A stretch of DNA of 64,000 nucleotides from Vreelandella piezotolerans. GTDB taxonomy: Bacteria > Pseudomonadota > Gammaproteobacteria > Pseudomonadales > Halomonadaceae. The DNA lies in NCBI RefSeq assembly GCF_012427705.1, contig NZ_CP048602.1, positions 3,100,001-3,164,000 of the forward strand. Direction: 5' to 3'. A program made the position numbers and the translations under genes. Under the pieces are notes generated by a model that did no database searches, was not told where the DNA came from, and was given only the letters and a program-made list of their open reading frames with translations. This document shows, piece after piece, positions 40,277 to 49,490 of the stretch. Numbering within the stretch: position 1 is the first letter of the stretch; every line of letters begins with the position of its first letter.

Positions 40277-42574
40277 CTAGGCGTAGCGCTGGCGTAGCTG
40301 CAAAGCAGCCTCGACCATATTGGCCAATGCAGGCTCGACTTCGGCCCAGCGGCGGGTTTTCAATCCGCAGTCCGGGTTGATCCATAGCCGTTCGGCTGGG
40401 ATTTTCTTCAACGCTCTCTCCATGAGTGACACCATCCACGCTATATCGGGAATATTCGGCGAGTGTATATCGTAGACACCTGGCCCGATTTCATTGGGAT
40501 AGGCAAAGTCCTGAAACGCATCCAGCAGTTGCATGTCCGAACGCGATGTCTCGATGGTGATTACGTCGGCATCCAGCGCGGCAATGGCGCCGATGATATC
40601 GTTGAATTCCGAGTAGCACATGTGAGTATGGATCTGGGTACTGTCGGCTACCCCGGCAGCACTCAGTTGAAAGCTCTCGACGGCCCAATTCAGATACGTT
40701 TGCCACTCGCTCTGGCGAAGCGGCAGCCCCTCGCGCAGCGCCGGTTCGTCGATTTGAATAATAGAGATGCCCGCTGCTTCCAGATCGCAAACTTCATCCC
40801 GCAGGGCCAGAGCAATTTGGCGGCAGGTGGTCGCACGGGGCTGATCGTCGCGCACGAACGACCATTGCAAGATCGTCACCGGCCCAGTCAACATGCCCTT
40901 CATCGGCGTTTGGGTCAGCGACTGGGCATACTCGCTCCAGCGCACGGTCATCGGCGTAGGCCGCGATACGTCGCCCACGATGATCGGCGGCTTCACACAA
41001 CGGGTGCCGTAGCTTTGCACCCAGCCAAAGCGGGTAAACGCAAAACCGTCGAGCTGCTCACCAAAGTACTCCACCATGTCGTTACGCTCGGCTTCACCGT
41101 GCACCAACACGTCCAGGCCGAGCGCTTCCTGGCGCGCTACCGCGTGGGCGATCTCTTCGCGCATCTTCGCTTCGTAGTCCGTCTGACTGAGCTCACCTGC
41201 CTTGAACGCCCGACGTGCAGCACGGATGGCATCCGTCTGCGGGAAGGAGCCAATCGTGGTGGTGGGAAACAGTGGCAGTGCCAGCAGCCGTCGCTGGGCC
41301 TGTGTGCGCTCGACGTAGGGTGACTGACGCTGGCTATCTGCGGACGTCACGGCGGCCAAACGCTCGCCCACGGCGGGCTGGCGGGTACGCGGCGACTCGC
41401 GCCGTGCATCCAGCGCACGGGTGGCATCGCTCAACCGCTGCTCATCCTCCGGCGTGGCGCGGTTATCGATCAGCCGCGCTAGCGTCACCACTTCATCCAG
41501 CTTTTGGCGGGCAAACGCCAGCCAGTTCAAAAGCTCGGCGTCCAGCTCGGTCTCTTGACGCAGGTCGACCGGCACGTGAAGCAGCGAGCAGCTAGGCGCG
41601 AGCCACAGCCGCTTACCTAGCCGCACTTTCAGTGGTAGCAACCGCTCGCGCAGCGTGGCCAAGTCAGCGCGCCAGATGTTCCGTCCATCAACCACCCCCA
41701 CCGACAGTACCTGCTGGGGGCTCAACCGATCGATCACACCCGCCACCTGCTCGGGAGCTCGCACGGCATCGATGTGCAGCCCCTCCACCGGCAACCGCGT
41801 CGCGAGCGGAAGGTTATCGCCCAGCGAACCGAAGTACGTGGCGACCAACAGCTTCAGCGGTGTCGACTGTAAGCGATAGTAGGCACGCTCGTAAGCCTGC
41901 TGCCAGGAGAGCGGCAAATCCTGTACCAGCGCAGGCTCATCGAGTTGCACCCACTCGACGCCTTGCGTCGCTAGGCGGGACAGCGCCTCGCTGTAAACGT
42001 CCAAAACGCTATCGAGCAGGTCGAGGCGGTCGAACTCGCTCCCCTTGGCTTTACCCAACCATAGCCAAGTCAGTGGGCCGATTAGCGTCACTTTGGGCGT
42101 AAAGCCCGCTTTCAACGCTTCATCCACCTCGTCAAACAGCCGCGAGGAGGCTAAGGTAAACGTCTGGTCACGATGCAGTTCCGGCACTAGGTAGTGGTAG
42201 TTGGTATCGAAATATTTGGTCATTTCACAAGCGGCCGCTGGCGTACCGCTCGGTGCGCGGCCACGGGCCATACGAAAGGCGGTATCCAGGTCGATACAGC
42301 CTGCGTTCACTTCATCCTCAGCCTGAAAGCGGCCAGGCACCGCCCCTAGCAACACGGAGACGTTTAGCACGTGATCGTAAAAGGCGAAGTCACCCACGCT
42401 GACCATGTCCAAGCCGGCCGCCTGCTGGGTTTGCCAGTGGGCAAGACGCAGTGCTTGACCTGCGGCTTCCAGCTCATCGCGACGGACCTCGCCCTTCCAG
42501 TAGGCTTCAGTGACTTTTTTCAGCTCGCGCTGTGCTCCGATACGGGGATAGCCGAGAATATGCGACACTGTCAT
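40277..42574 (-). CDS. metE: Cobalamin-independent methionine synthase
   Basis: Transfers a methyl group from 5-methyltetrahydropteroyl-triglutamate to homocysteine. The 765 residues (E. coli 753) hold the N-terminal barrel ([36 protein letters not shown]) and the zinc-binding C-terminal barrel ([35 protein letters not shown] with zinc His/Cys, [14 protein letters not shown] with the last zinc cysteine). GAAGGA precedes the ATG at 42574; 16 more codons upstream are rejected. The divergent neighbour is a LysR regulator of MetR type, so methionine-responsive activation is likely. Confidence 0.97.
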   Translation of the reverse strand: MTVSHILGYPRIGAQRELKKVTEAYWKGEVRRDELEAAGQALRLAHWQTQQAAGLDMVSVGDFAFYDHVLNVSVLLGAVPGRFQAEDEVNAGCIDLDTAFRMARGRAPSGTPAAACEMTKYFDTNYHYLVPELHRDQTFTLASSRLFDEVDEALKAGFTPKVTLIGPLTWLWLGKAKGSEFDRLDLLDSVLDVYSEALSRLATQGVEWVQLDEPALVQDLPLSWQQAYERAYYRLQSTPLKLLVATYFGSLGDNLPLATRLPVEGLHIDAVRAPEQVAGVIDRLSPQQVLSVGVVDGRNIWRADLATLRERLLPLKVRLGKRLWLAPSCSLLHVPVDLRQETELDAELLNWLAFARQKLDEVVTLARLIDNRATPEDEQRLSDATRALDARRESPRTRQPAVGERLAAVTSADSQRQSPYVERTQAQRRLLALPLFPTTTIGSFPQTDAIRAARRAFKAGELSQTDYEAKMREEIAHAVARQEALGLDVLVHGEAERNDMVEYFGEQLDGFAFTRFGWVQSYGTRCVKPPIIVGDVSRPTPMTVRWSEYAQSLTQTPMKGMLTGPVTILQWSFVRDDQPRATTCRQIALALRDEVCDLEAAGISIIQIDEPALREGLPLRQSEWQTYLNWAVESFQLSAAGVADSTQIHTHMCYSEFNDIIGAIAALDADVITIETSRSDMQLLDAFQDFAYPNEIGPGVYDIHSPNIPDIAWMVSLMERALKKIPAERLWINPDCGLKTRRWAEVEPALANMVEAALQLRQRYA

Positions 42575-42590
42575 GATGAATCCTTCCAAC

Positions 42591-42604
42591 GTGAATGATT
42601 TCAC
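42591..42604. promoter_or_regulatory. MetR-type binding site near metE
   Basis: GTGAATGATTTCAC is an inverted repeat (GTGAA-N4-TTCAC), one base shorter in the spacer than the E. coli MetR consensus TGAA-N5-TTCA. It lies 17 bases upstream of metE in the metE-metR gap. Confidence 0.45.
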
Positions 42605-42658
42605 ACAGTTTGAGCACCGCACAAACGTGAATCAAACTAAAGATTCTAATACCAACCA

Positions 42659-42671
42659 TGAAAATTAATCA
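42659..42671. promoter_or_regulatory. Second MetR-type site at the metR start
   Basis: TGAAAATTAATCA fits TGAA-N5-TTCA with one mismatch and ends two bases before the metR ATG. Binding there would fit autoregulation, as known for MetR. Confidence 0.35.
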
Positions 42672-42673
42672 CA

Positions 42674-43612
42674 ATGATTGAACTACGCCACCTGCGCACA
42701 CTACTGGCCCTACGCGAGACCGGCTCGCTCGTCGAAGCTGCTGAGCGGGTGCACTTGACGCAGTCGGCCCTATCACATCAATTAAAAGATTTGGAAAGCC
42801 GCGTGGACGGACCGCTGTTCGTCCGCAAAACCCGGCCGGTGGAGTTCACTCGCGCCGGGCTACGGCTGCTAGCGCTGGCCGATGAGATTTTGCCCGAAGT
42901 GCGCAAAGCCGAACGGGATTTGGCCCGTCTAGCTGGCACCGAACAGGGGCGCTTACACATGGCCATCGAGTGCCATAGCTGTTTTCAGTGGTTAATGCCG
43001 ACGGTGGATTACTTTCGTGATCACTGGCCGGAAGTAGAGATCGACATTCCCAGCGGGCACCATTTCGACCCCCTACCAGCGCTGGCTCGTGAACAGCTCG
43101 ACCTGGTGATTACCGCCGATCCGCAGCCGTTGGAAGGTGTGCGTTATGTACCACTGTTTCGCTATGAGGGCCTGCTTGCCGTTGCCCGTCAGCACCGCTT
43201 CGCGGGACAAGCCTATATCGAGCCTGAGGCACTGGCCGATGAAACGCTCATTACCTACCCGGTGGAACAGTCGCGTCTAGATGTCTTCACGCAGTTTCTG
43301 GCGCCAGCCAACGTGCGCCCCAAAGAGATCCGCACGGCGGAGCTGACGATCATGATGATGCAGCTTGTGGCCAGCGGACGCGGCGTGTGTGCGCTGCCCA
43401 ACTGGGCGCTCACCGAGTATTTGGAGCGCGACTATGTCAGCGCCGTAAAGCTCGGCGATCAAGGCATTTGGAGCACACTTCATGCGGCCATTCGGGAAGA
43501 GAGCGCCGAGGCGCCGTGGATGCAGGACTTTTTACGCACCGCCAAGGAGACCTCCTTTGCGGTACTCTCTGGCATTAAACCGGCGATTCGCGACGAGGAA
43601 TCAGCAGCGTAA
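42674..43612 (+). CDS. metR: LysR-family transcriptional regulator, MetR-like
   Basis: An activator of methionine genes that responds to homocysteine in E. coli. The winged helix-turn-helix at residues 1-60 reads MIELRHLRTLLALRETGSLV, then LTQSALSHQLKDLE. The effector domain (90-300) has LHMAIECHSCFQWLMPTVDY and LDLVITADPQPLEGVRYVPL, typical of MetR. Length 312 (E. coli 317). Divergence from metE with only 99 bases between them is the classical metR-metE layout. No good ribosome site is seen. The last 38 bases overlap the 3' end of the histidine kinase gene on the other strand. Confidence 0.93.
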   Translation: MIELRHLRTLLALRETGSLVEAAERVHLTQSALSHQLKDLESRVDGPLFVRKTRPVEFTRAGLRLLALADEILPEVRKAERDLARLAGTEQGRLHMAIECHSCFQWLMPTVDYFRDHWPEVEIDIPSGHHFDPLPALAREQLDLVITADPQPLEGVRYVPLFRYEGLLAVARQHRFAGQAYIEPEALADETLITYPVEQSRLDVFTQFLAPANVRPKEIRTAELTIMMMQLVASGRGVCALPNWALTEYLERDYVSAVKLGDQGIWSTLHAAIREESAEAPWMQDFLRTAKETSFAVLSGIKPAIRDEESAA

Positions 43613-45194
43613 AGCGCGCTCCGCCCAGCGTGGGACTGCTGTCCACGGTAACGCTGCCACCGTGACCCGCCATGATTTTTTGTACGATCGACAGACCAAG
43701 GCCGTAACCACCGGAGCTACGAGCGCGGCTATCGTCCAGCCGCGCAAAGGGCTTGAAGACATCGGCCCGCGCCTCGAAAGGAATCCCCGGCCCGTCATCC
43801 TCGACATCGATACGCACCAAATGCGGCTCATCCCACAGGCGAATCACCACTTGGGATTTGCCGTAGCGACAGGCGTTACCCACCAGATTCTGCAGCGCCC
43901 GCTGAAGGTAGCGGGGCTCTGCCAGCAGCTCGATATCCGGCCCTGGCACCAGGGTCAGTTGCTGACGAGCATGCAGCGGGGCCAGCGTGTCGATCACCCT
44001 TTCGGCCATGGCTCGGCACTCAACCAGCGCCATTTCGAGTTCGGCGCCGTTAACCGTTTCACCGCCCAAGCGGGCGTACGTTAGAATTTCGTCCACCAGT
44101 TCATCGAGCTCGGCGATATCTGCATCGATACCCTGTAGCTGACGCTGAATAGCGGGTTGGTCGGTCATGTCTTCGACCATCTGCACCGCAAAGCGGATAC
44201 GCGCTACCGGCGTGCGCAGCTCGTGAGATACCGCGCGAATCATCTCCTGCTGACCGCGCAGCAGGCTCTGCACCTGGTTCGCCATACCATTGAAGGCCAT
44301 CCCCAAGCGTCCCAGAAAGTCGCCGCTCTCCACTTTGACCCGCGTCTCCAAACGACCGCTGGCGATCCGCGTTGCGGCCAATTCCAAACGTGCCATCCGC
44401 GACTCGATACTGCGCATGATCAGATAAATGATCAGGCTGAGGACCACCATCAGTGCGACAAGCAGCGGCAGATGCAGGTTCAGCGGCAGGGTGTCCCCCC
44501 GGGAAATGGGGCCTGCCTGCAACCACTGCTCCGCGCCACCTGTCTCATTCGGCAGTTGATAAAGCAGCGTAATGGAGAGTTTGTCCGAGACGAGCCGGGT
44601 AATGACCCCGCCCAGGGTGAGCTGAAACTGCTGTTCGGTGGTTAGATCGTCGGGAAGCGCATTGAGCAGGCTCAGCGGCCAGTTGCCCGGCCGCAAACGC
44701 GTGAGCGCCGTCAGCCGCTCCTCGGCAGGCATACCGGCTAGCCAATCACCTAACAGCACCATACTGCCCTGCCATTGGCGCTCGCTCCAGGCACCAAAGG
44801 TGGCTTCCAGCAGCCACTGCTCTCCACTGCCAGTCGTCGGTAGGCGCTGACGTAGCTGCCACGGCGGCTCTGACACCAGCACCGTGCCACGCTCGATGCG
44901 CGCCCGCTCAAAATAGCCAAGGGACGCGTCGCTGAGGCTACGCAGCGCGAGCTGCATTCCCAACTGTTCCGAAAACTCCCCCAGCAGCGCTTCCCGCCTC
45001 TCCATGGGCACGTCCGCTAACCGCTGAGTCATCAGCGACATGGGCAGCGCAGCGAGCTGCTCACGGTAATCCTCACGGCGCACCTGCTCGATAAAAGAGC
45101 GCCCGCCCAGCGCGATGAAAAACACCACGCAAAGCGCTAACCCCAGCAGCAGGTAGAAACGCAAAAACGTGCCGTGACTCAGCACTCGCCGCAT
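43575..45194 (-). CDS. Sensor histidine kinase, RstB/EnvZ-like
   Basis: A membrane sensor that passes phosphate to the response regulator encoded 13 bases upstream. Two membrane helices (TFLRFYLLLGLALCVVFFIA and LPLLVALMVVLSLIIYLIMR) enclose a periplasmic domain of about 210 residues with no recognisable fold. A HAMP segment follows (SRMARLELAATRIASGRLE), then the phospho-acceptor box MIRAVSHELRTPVARIRFAV and the ATPase motifs LQNLVGNACRYGK, DDGPGIP and SGGYGLGLSIVQKIM. The arrangement of the kinase domain recalls RstB. The signal is unknown. Length 539, longer than RstB (433) because of the large sensor domain. Confidence 0.9.
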   Translation of the reverse strand: MRRVLSHGTFLRFYLLLGLALCVVFFIALGGRSFIEQVRREDYREQLAALPMSLMTQRLADVPMERREALLGEFSEQLGMQLALRSLSDASLGYFERARIERGTVLVSEPPWQLRQRLPTTGSGEQWLLEATFGAWSERQWQGSMVLLGDWLAGMPAEERLTALTRLRPGNWPLSLLNALPDDLTTEQQFQLTLGGVITRLVSDKLSITLLYQLPNETGGAEQWLQAGPISRGDTLPLNLHLPLLVALMVVLSLIIYLIMRSIESRMARLELAATRIASGRLETRVKVESGDFLGRLGMAFNGMANQVQSLLRGQQEMIRAVSHELRTPVARIRFAVQMVEDMTDQPAIQRQLQGIDADIAELDELVDEILTYARLGGETVNGAELEMALVECRAMAERVIDTLAPLHARQQLTLVPGPDIELLAEPRYLQRALQNLVGNACRYGKSQVVIRLWDEPHLVRIDVEDDGPGIPFEARADVFKPFARLDDSRARSSGGYGLGLSIVQKIMAGHGGSVTVDSSPTLGGARFTLLIPRRESPV

Positions 45195-45207
45195 GCCACA
45201 ACCTCTC

Positions 45208-45966
45208 TTAACTGTCCTTTACGAACAGGTAGCCTTTGCTGCGCACGGTTTTGATGCGGTGCGGCTGATTGGGGTCGTCGCCAATTTTGGGACGAATCCG
45301 CGACACCCGCACGTCGATGGAGCGGTCCTGACCGTCGTACTTGATACCGCGAAGATCGCTGAAGATCTCTTCACGGGTCAGCACACGACCCGCATTCCGC
45401 GCCAACAGCCATAGCAAATCGAATTCGGCGCTGGTCAAGTCGATGCGATCACCAGAGAGCCAAGCTTCACGGGTGGCGTTGTCGATCTCCAAATTTTCGA
45501 ACTTAAGACGCATTTCGCCATCTGGAGCAGGACCATCGGCACGCCGCAGCAACGCGCGCATGCGTGCTAGCAGCACGCGCGGCTGCACCGGTTTAGGCAC
45601 GTAGTCGTCCGCGCCCATTTCGAGTCCTAATACCTGATCGAGATCGTCCGTTCGGGCGGTTAGCATCATGATGGGGCCGACAAAATTGGGCCGAACACGG
45701 CGACAAATCGCTAAACCATCTTCCCCCGGCAACATTAGATCCAAAATGACGAGATCAGGCTGCAGCGTCAAAATACGGTCGACTCCTTTGGCGCCATCCG
45801 CTTCTAACGTGACTTGAAAGCCGTTTGCCTCCAGGTAGTCGCGGGTGAGCTCCGCCAAGCGCTGATCGTCTTCGATGATAAGCACGTGATCCTGGTCGGG
45901 GTAGTCGGGGGTGACCGCATCCTGTTCCCCAAGTGCTTGAAATTGCTGTTCCAAGTGATCTACCAT
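45208..45966 (-). CDS. OmpR/RstA-family response regulator
   Basis: A DNA-binding response regulator. The receiver domain (about 24-140) has the acidic pair IIEDDQRLAEL, the phosphorylated aspartate in DLVILDLMLPGEDGL, the Thr in IMMLTARTDDLDQV and the Lys in GADDYVPKPVQPRVL. The winged-helix output domain (150-250) ends with RSIDVRVSRIRPKIGDDPNQ and VRSKGYLFVKD. An unusual 20-residue lead (MVDHLEQQFQALGEQDAV) precedes the receiver, so translation could begin later. First gene of the two-component operon. Target genes are not evident in the window. Confidence 0.92.
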   Translation of the reverse strand: MVDHLEQQFQALGEQDAVTPDYPDQDHVLIIEDDQRLAELTRDYLEANGFQVTLEADGAKGVDRILTLQPDLVILDLMLPGEDGLAICRRVRPNFVGPIMMLTARTDDLDQVLGLEMGADDYVPKPVQPRVLLARMRALLRRADGPAPDGEMRLKFENLEIDNATREAWLSGDRIDLTSAEFDLLWLLARNAGRVLTREEIFSDLRGIKYDGQDRSIDVRVSRIRPKIGDDPNQPHRIKTVRSKGYLFVKDS

Positions 45967-46191
45967 CCTTTTTCTTCACTCCGCTTAGGCAGTTTGTATT
46001 ATCACCCGCTCACCCGATGCAAAAGCAGGTCGTGATAGCTCCCAGGATACCTCAAAACCTCGCCAGCGCCTGCCCTTTGATCAATGTTCCCTGGCTTTCG
46101 TTACTGGGCAGCTTGGGTCGGCTTGATTCTTCTAACATCAAGCGCTAATGTGAGGTGGCAGACTGTCGACAATCTGACAGGAGGAGATCCC

Positions 46192-46335
46192 ATGGGAGAT
46201 GGCAAAGCCAAAAGTGTCATTAAACGTGTTTATGTGCCGACACAGGTGCGTGACCTGCCCAACGGTGAGAAGCTGAAGATCCCCGGGCACTACAAGGCAC
46301 CGCCTACCGATGCCAATAGCGCAATGGATGAATAG
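46192..46335 (+). CDS. Small conserved-looking protein of unknown function
   Basis: A 47-residue soluble protein starting MGDGKAKSVIKRVYVPTQVR, basic in the first half, with a PGHYKAPPTDANSAMDE end. AGGAGGAG stands a few bases before the ATG, one of the best ribosome sites in the window, and a strong terminator follows 25 bases past the stop. The longer frame from 46084 is rejected because of this site. I do not recognise the family. The clean expression signals suggest a real, well translated small protein. Confidence 0.6.
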   Translation: MGDGKAKSVIKRVYVPTQVRDLPNGEKLKIPGHYKAPPTDANSAMDE

Positions 46336-46360
46336 CCGCTATTCATGATGCTCAATACAG

Positions 46361-46389
46361 AAAAGGCAGGCCCTCACGGCCTGCCTTTT
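46361..46389. terminator. Strong bidirectional terminator
   Basis: AAAAGGCAGGCC (46361-46372) and GGCCTGCCTTTT (46378-46389) form a perfect 12-bp stem with a 5-base loop and T-runs in both directions. It serves the small gene before it and the convergent PLDc_N gene. Confidence 0.92.
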
Positions 46390-46413
46390 TATATCTCTAC
46401 TGACTAACACTCG

Positions 46414-46593
46414 CTATCCCTTGGGGCCAAATAAGAACCAAGCGATTAGCCCGACAAGGGGAAAGACCAGTAGTGCGATGATCCAGAGCAGTTTGGCCAA
46501 CCCACCGGCCGAGCTTTTAGCGACTTTTACGATGGCCCATACGACGATGACGAGCCAGATCAAACCTAATAAACCACCGACTTCGATACCCAT
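46414..46593 (-). CDS. Small two-helix membrane protein with PLDc_N domain
   Basis: A 59-residue membrane protein of the phospholipase D N-terminal (PLDc_N) type, a two-helix hairpin also found free-standing. The helices are GLLGLIWLVIVVWAIVKVAK and LLWIIALLVFPLVGLIAWFL, with the family ending LIAWFLFGPKG. AAGGAG five bases before the ATG at 46593 fixes the start. Function of stand-alone members is not known. Followed by the terminator at 46361-46389. Confidence 0.85.
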   Translation of the reverse strand: MGIEVGGLLGLIWLVIVVWAIVKVAKSSAGGLAKLLWIIALLVFPLVGLIAWFLFGPKG

Positions 46594-46664
46594 TGTCACT
46601 CCTTGCGTTTAAGCGTCCATGAGCCTTCAGCTAAGCACATGAGTGCGCTTAACACAAACCAGCG

Positions 46665-47180
46665 TTAAGGTTCTGGCAGTCTAAGCACCATCTCTCCGCC
46701 ACGGATCTCGATGGCTAACTGATTCAGAAAACTCATGCCTAACAGCACCGTATCCCGTTCCATGCCTGGACTGATGGAGCCTTGCACGTTGCTCATGCGT
46801 ATTCCACCGAGCGCGACTTCCTCCAACTGGGTCAGGTTCCCCTCTACTCGCCCGTTGGCCGTATTGAACCAAGCACGCCGCCCTGGCTCCAGACGCAGGC
46901 GTTCGGCTAGCTCGCTGGGCACCGCCACATAGGTGGCCCCGGTATCCAACAAAAACGTAACGGGTTCTCCGTTGATACGGCCAGGTGCCTCGAAGTGCCC
47001 CGCTCGGTTTCGTTTGAGAGTGACCGGCGCATTGTCGGGAGCGGTATTCATCAGATGTACATTTGGCTGCCACATCTGCTCCAGGCCGCCTTGGATCCAC
47101 CAAGTGCCCACTGCCATGAGCAGCACCCAGAAGAGCAGCATCATGACGATGCCGCCGCGCTGTGCCCGGCCTGTCATCAT
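46665..47180 (-). CDS. Clan AA (retropepsin-like) aspartic protease, TIGR02281 family
   Basis: A 171-residue protein with one N-terminal membrane helix (GGIVMMLLFWVLLMAVGTWW) and a periplasmic retropepsin-like domain. The catalytic aspartate lies in PVTFLLDTGATYVAVPSELA (DTGA motif). GNLTQLEEVALGGIRMSNVQ and DTVLLGMSFLNQLAIEIRGG are the family's later strands, including the LGxSFL loop. One such domain must dimerise to form an active site. The family is widespread in proteobacteria but its substrates are mostly unknown. It follows the UMF1 transporter gene on the same strand by 16 bases, so they are probably cotranscribed. Confidence 0.88.
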   Translation of the reverse strand: MMTGRAQRGGIVMMLLFWVLLMAVGTWWIQGGLEQMWQPNVHLMNTAPDNAPVTLKRNRAGHFEAPGRINGEPVTFLLDTGATYVAVPSELAERLRLEPGRRAWFNTANGRVEGNLTQLEEVALGGIRMSNVQGSISPGMERDTVLLGMSFLNQLAIEIRGGEMVLRLPEP

Positions 47181-47196
47181 CGCTCACCTCGTGGCA

Positions 47197-48543
47197 TTAG
47201 ACACTTTTCCAGGCCACCGCCGCCTGACGCCCGCGGCGCTCGTTGACGCCTAAGCAGATCAGCATGGCCGCCATGAACAGCCCCACACAAAGAAGAATAG
47301 ACGCTTGTAGTCCAATTAGCGTTTGCAGTATGCCCAGCATGACGATGCCTAGCACCCCGGCGAGCTTGTTGGCCAACCCCCAGAAGCCGAAAAATTCTGC
47401 TGACTTCTCCAGCGGCGAGAAAACACCCACCAGCGCGCGGCTGGCCGACTGGCTGGAGCCCAAGCTCAAACCAGCCAGGCAGCCCACGATTAGAAATACA
47501 TGCTGCGCTTGCCACTGCCAACCCAACTGCCGATTGAGCCATGCGGTCACTTCGGGGGTCGCCCAGATGGCCACGATAGCAGCCACCCACAGGGCCAGGG
47601 TCATTTGGTACGTATGCTTGGCCCCGAGTTTATCCTGCAGAAAGCCAAATCCGATCGCACCAGCAGCAGCGGTGACTTGCACGATGATGAACATGATATT
47701 GCGCACGCTCTCATCCCATCCGATGACTTGAGCACCGTAAATGAACGCGAAGGCGATGATGATGTAGACCCCCGCCATGGAAAACAGCAGAGAGACAAGA
47801 AAGATGCTCAAATCCTTGAAGGTGCGCAGCTCCTTGAAGGTGCCCACTATTCGCTGCTGAGCGATTTGGCGATAAGAGACACCGTGGGGTTTGGGCACAC
47901 CGCGCTCTTTTAGCCACAAAAACGTTGGGATGGCAGCCACCAAAAAGAAGCCAGCCGCAAATGGACCCACCCAGCGGATGCGCTCGAAGTTGTCGGCCGT
48001 CGCCTCTCCCAGCACGATGAGCGTAAAACCAGCAGCGACTAACCCTCCGATATAGCCCAGTGCCCAGCCAAAGCCAGAAATCTTCCCCAGTGCATCCGGC
48101 GGACCCAACTCAGGTAAGAAGGCGGCAATGAACGACTCTCCCATGGAGTAGGCATAGTTGGAGAGCACGATCAATAACAGGCCCAGCACCACGTAGCCAG
48201 GCTCGACAAAGTAGAGCATCGCCGTCGTGGCCACCGTTGCCAAATAGCTAAACAGCAGAAAGCGTTTTTTCTCAGCGCGATAATCCATAACGGCACCGCA
48301 TAGCGGGGCACTGATCACGACCATCAAATAACTGATGGCAAGCGCAAGACTCCATAAAAAGTTGGCGAGCCGATAACCATCGTTGCGTTCGCCCACGATA
48401 ACCGTGGTAAAGAGTTCGCCAAATACCACGGTAATAATGAGCAGTGTGTAGGCTTGATTAGCAAAATCAAACATGGCCCAGCCGAAAATTTCGCGCCGGG
48501 TCGCATAAACAGTGGCATTGGGCATGACGGGGGCAGACGACAT
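47197..48543 (-). CDS. MFS transporter, UMF1 (Atg22-like) family
   Basis: A 448-residue inner-membrane permease with about 12 membrane helices. The N-terminal signature REIFGWAMFDFANQAYTLLI is characteristic of the UMF1 family, related to yeast vacuolar amino-acid effluxer Atg22. Other landmarks are SYLMVVISAPLCGAVMDYRA, SFIAAFLPELGPPDALGKIS and GLSLGSSQSASRALVGVFSP. The substrate is unknown; small molecules such as amino acids are possible by analogy. It leads the short operon with the aspartic protease. Confidence 0.88.
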   Translation of the reverse strand: MSSAPVMPNATVYATRREIFGWAMFDFANQAYTLLIITVVFGELFTTVIVGERNDGYRLANFLWSLALAISYLMVVISAPLCGAVMDYRAEKKRFLLFSYLATVATTAMLYFVEPGYVVLGLLLIVLSNYAYSMGESFIAAFLPELGPPDALGKISGFGWALGYIGGLVAAGFTLIVLGEATADNFERIRWVGPFAAGFFLVAAIPTFLWLKERGVPKPHGVSYRQIAQQRIVGTFKELRTFKDLSIFLVSLLFSMAGVYIIIAFAFIYGAQVIGWDESVRNIMFIIVQVTAAAGAIGFGFLQDKLGAKHTYQMTLALWVAAIVAIWATPEVTAWLNRQLGWQWQAQHVFLIVGCLAGLSLGSSQSASRALVGVFSPLEKSAEFFGFWGLANKLAGVLGIVMLGILQTLIGLQASILLCVGLFMAAMLICLGVNERRGRQAAVAWKSV

Positions 48544-48635
48544 ATCAGCGCTCTCTTAAAAAGAGCCATAAGAGTATCAGTTCGCCGTATCGCTTCGCTA
48601 TCCAGTTCGTTAACAGATTAGAGGTGACAGACACA

Positions 48636-48654
48636 CAAAGTTACTCTAACTTTG
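48636..48654. promoter_or_regulatory. Perfect palindrome before the binding-protein/cyclase operon
   Basis: CAAAGTTACTCTAACTTTG is a perfect 8+3+8 inverted repeat, 32 bases before the first binding-protein start. A possible -10-like TAGATTAAAT follows it, so a protein bound here could control the operon's promoter. Confidence 0.5.
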
Positions 48655-48686
48655 CTAGATTAAATTAATAACAGGGACGCTATTAG

Positions 48687-49490
48687 ATGGCGCATGGCAA
48701 CGTTATAAAAAAGCGTTTACTGGCCACCCTTTTTCTACTGCTAGGGTGCGCTGACGTCACCGCCTCTCTTTTTGACGACCGTGTGTTCGCGGACGACTCA
48801 ACGGTATCCCTGGCATCGCTGACGTTTATCACGGAAGAGTATCCGCCTTACAACTACTTAGACGGGGACCGCTTGATGGGCAGCTCCGTCGAGCTGCTTG
48901 AAGCCATGCTGGCCCATGCGGGCTCTCCCCTGGGCAGGGATGACATCCGCTACTACCCTTGGGTACGCGGCTACGAACTCGCCCTGCATCGGCCCAACAC
49001 CGTCCTGTTTTCCACGACCCGCACGCCGAGCCGAGAATCGCGGTTTCACTGGGTAGGTCCCATCGCGCGAGACCATGTCGTGCTGCTTGCACGTCAGGGA
49101 GCGAACATTCGAGTGTCCTCACTGGACGATGCCATCGAACAGGGATTGAGCGTGGCGGTCATACGCGAGGACATTGGTGCCCAAGCCCTAACCGAGGCAG
49201 GCTACCCAGAGGCACTGATACGACCAGCCATGGATAATCGCAGCGCCCTGCATATGCTGCTCCACGAGCGCGTCGACCTGTGGGCTTACAGCAGCGATGT
49301 CGCCCAGTGGATTGCCGAGCAAGCAGGCTATCCCGCCGAGATCGTGGTACCTCTCTATACCCTGAGCGAATCTTATCTCTACTTCGCGCTCAACGCTGAG
49401 ACGGACTCACGCCTCGTTGCCCAACTCCAGCAGGCTTTCGAACACGTCACGACTCTCCCGGTGGCCATACAGGCAGGTAGCGATGGTTAA
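48687..49490 (+). CDS. Periplasmic solute-binding protein, family 3 type
   Basis: A 267-residue exported protein of the amino-acid binding (SBP_bac_3) superfamily. The signal segment is LLATLFLLLGCADVTASLFD; LLGC could be a weak lipobox, or cleavage may occur after VTA. The mature part begins with LTFITEEYPPYNYLDGDRLM, the family's typical first strand and ligand loop, and contains FSTTRTPSRESRFHWVGPIA. No ABC permease or ATPase is nearby. The next gene is a paralogue and the third a diguanylate cyclase, so it is more likely a sensor subunit than a transporter part (inference). The ligand is unknown. Confidence 0.85.
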   Translation: MAHGNVIKKRLLATLFLLLGCADVTASLFDDRVFADDSTVSLASLTFITEEYPPYNYLDGDRLMGSSVELLEAMLAHAGSPLGRDDIRYYPWVRGYELALHRPNTVLFSTTRTPSRESRFHWVGPIARDHVVLLARQGANIRVSSLDDAIEQGLSVAVIREDIGAQALTEAGYPEALIRPAMDNRSALHMLLHERVDLWAYSSDVAQWIAEQAGYPAEIVVPLYTLSESYLYFALNAETDSRLVAQLQQAFEHVTTLPVAIQAGSDG

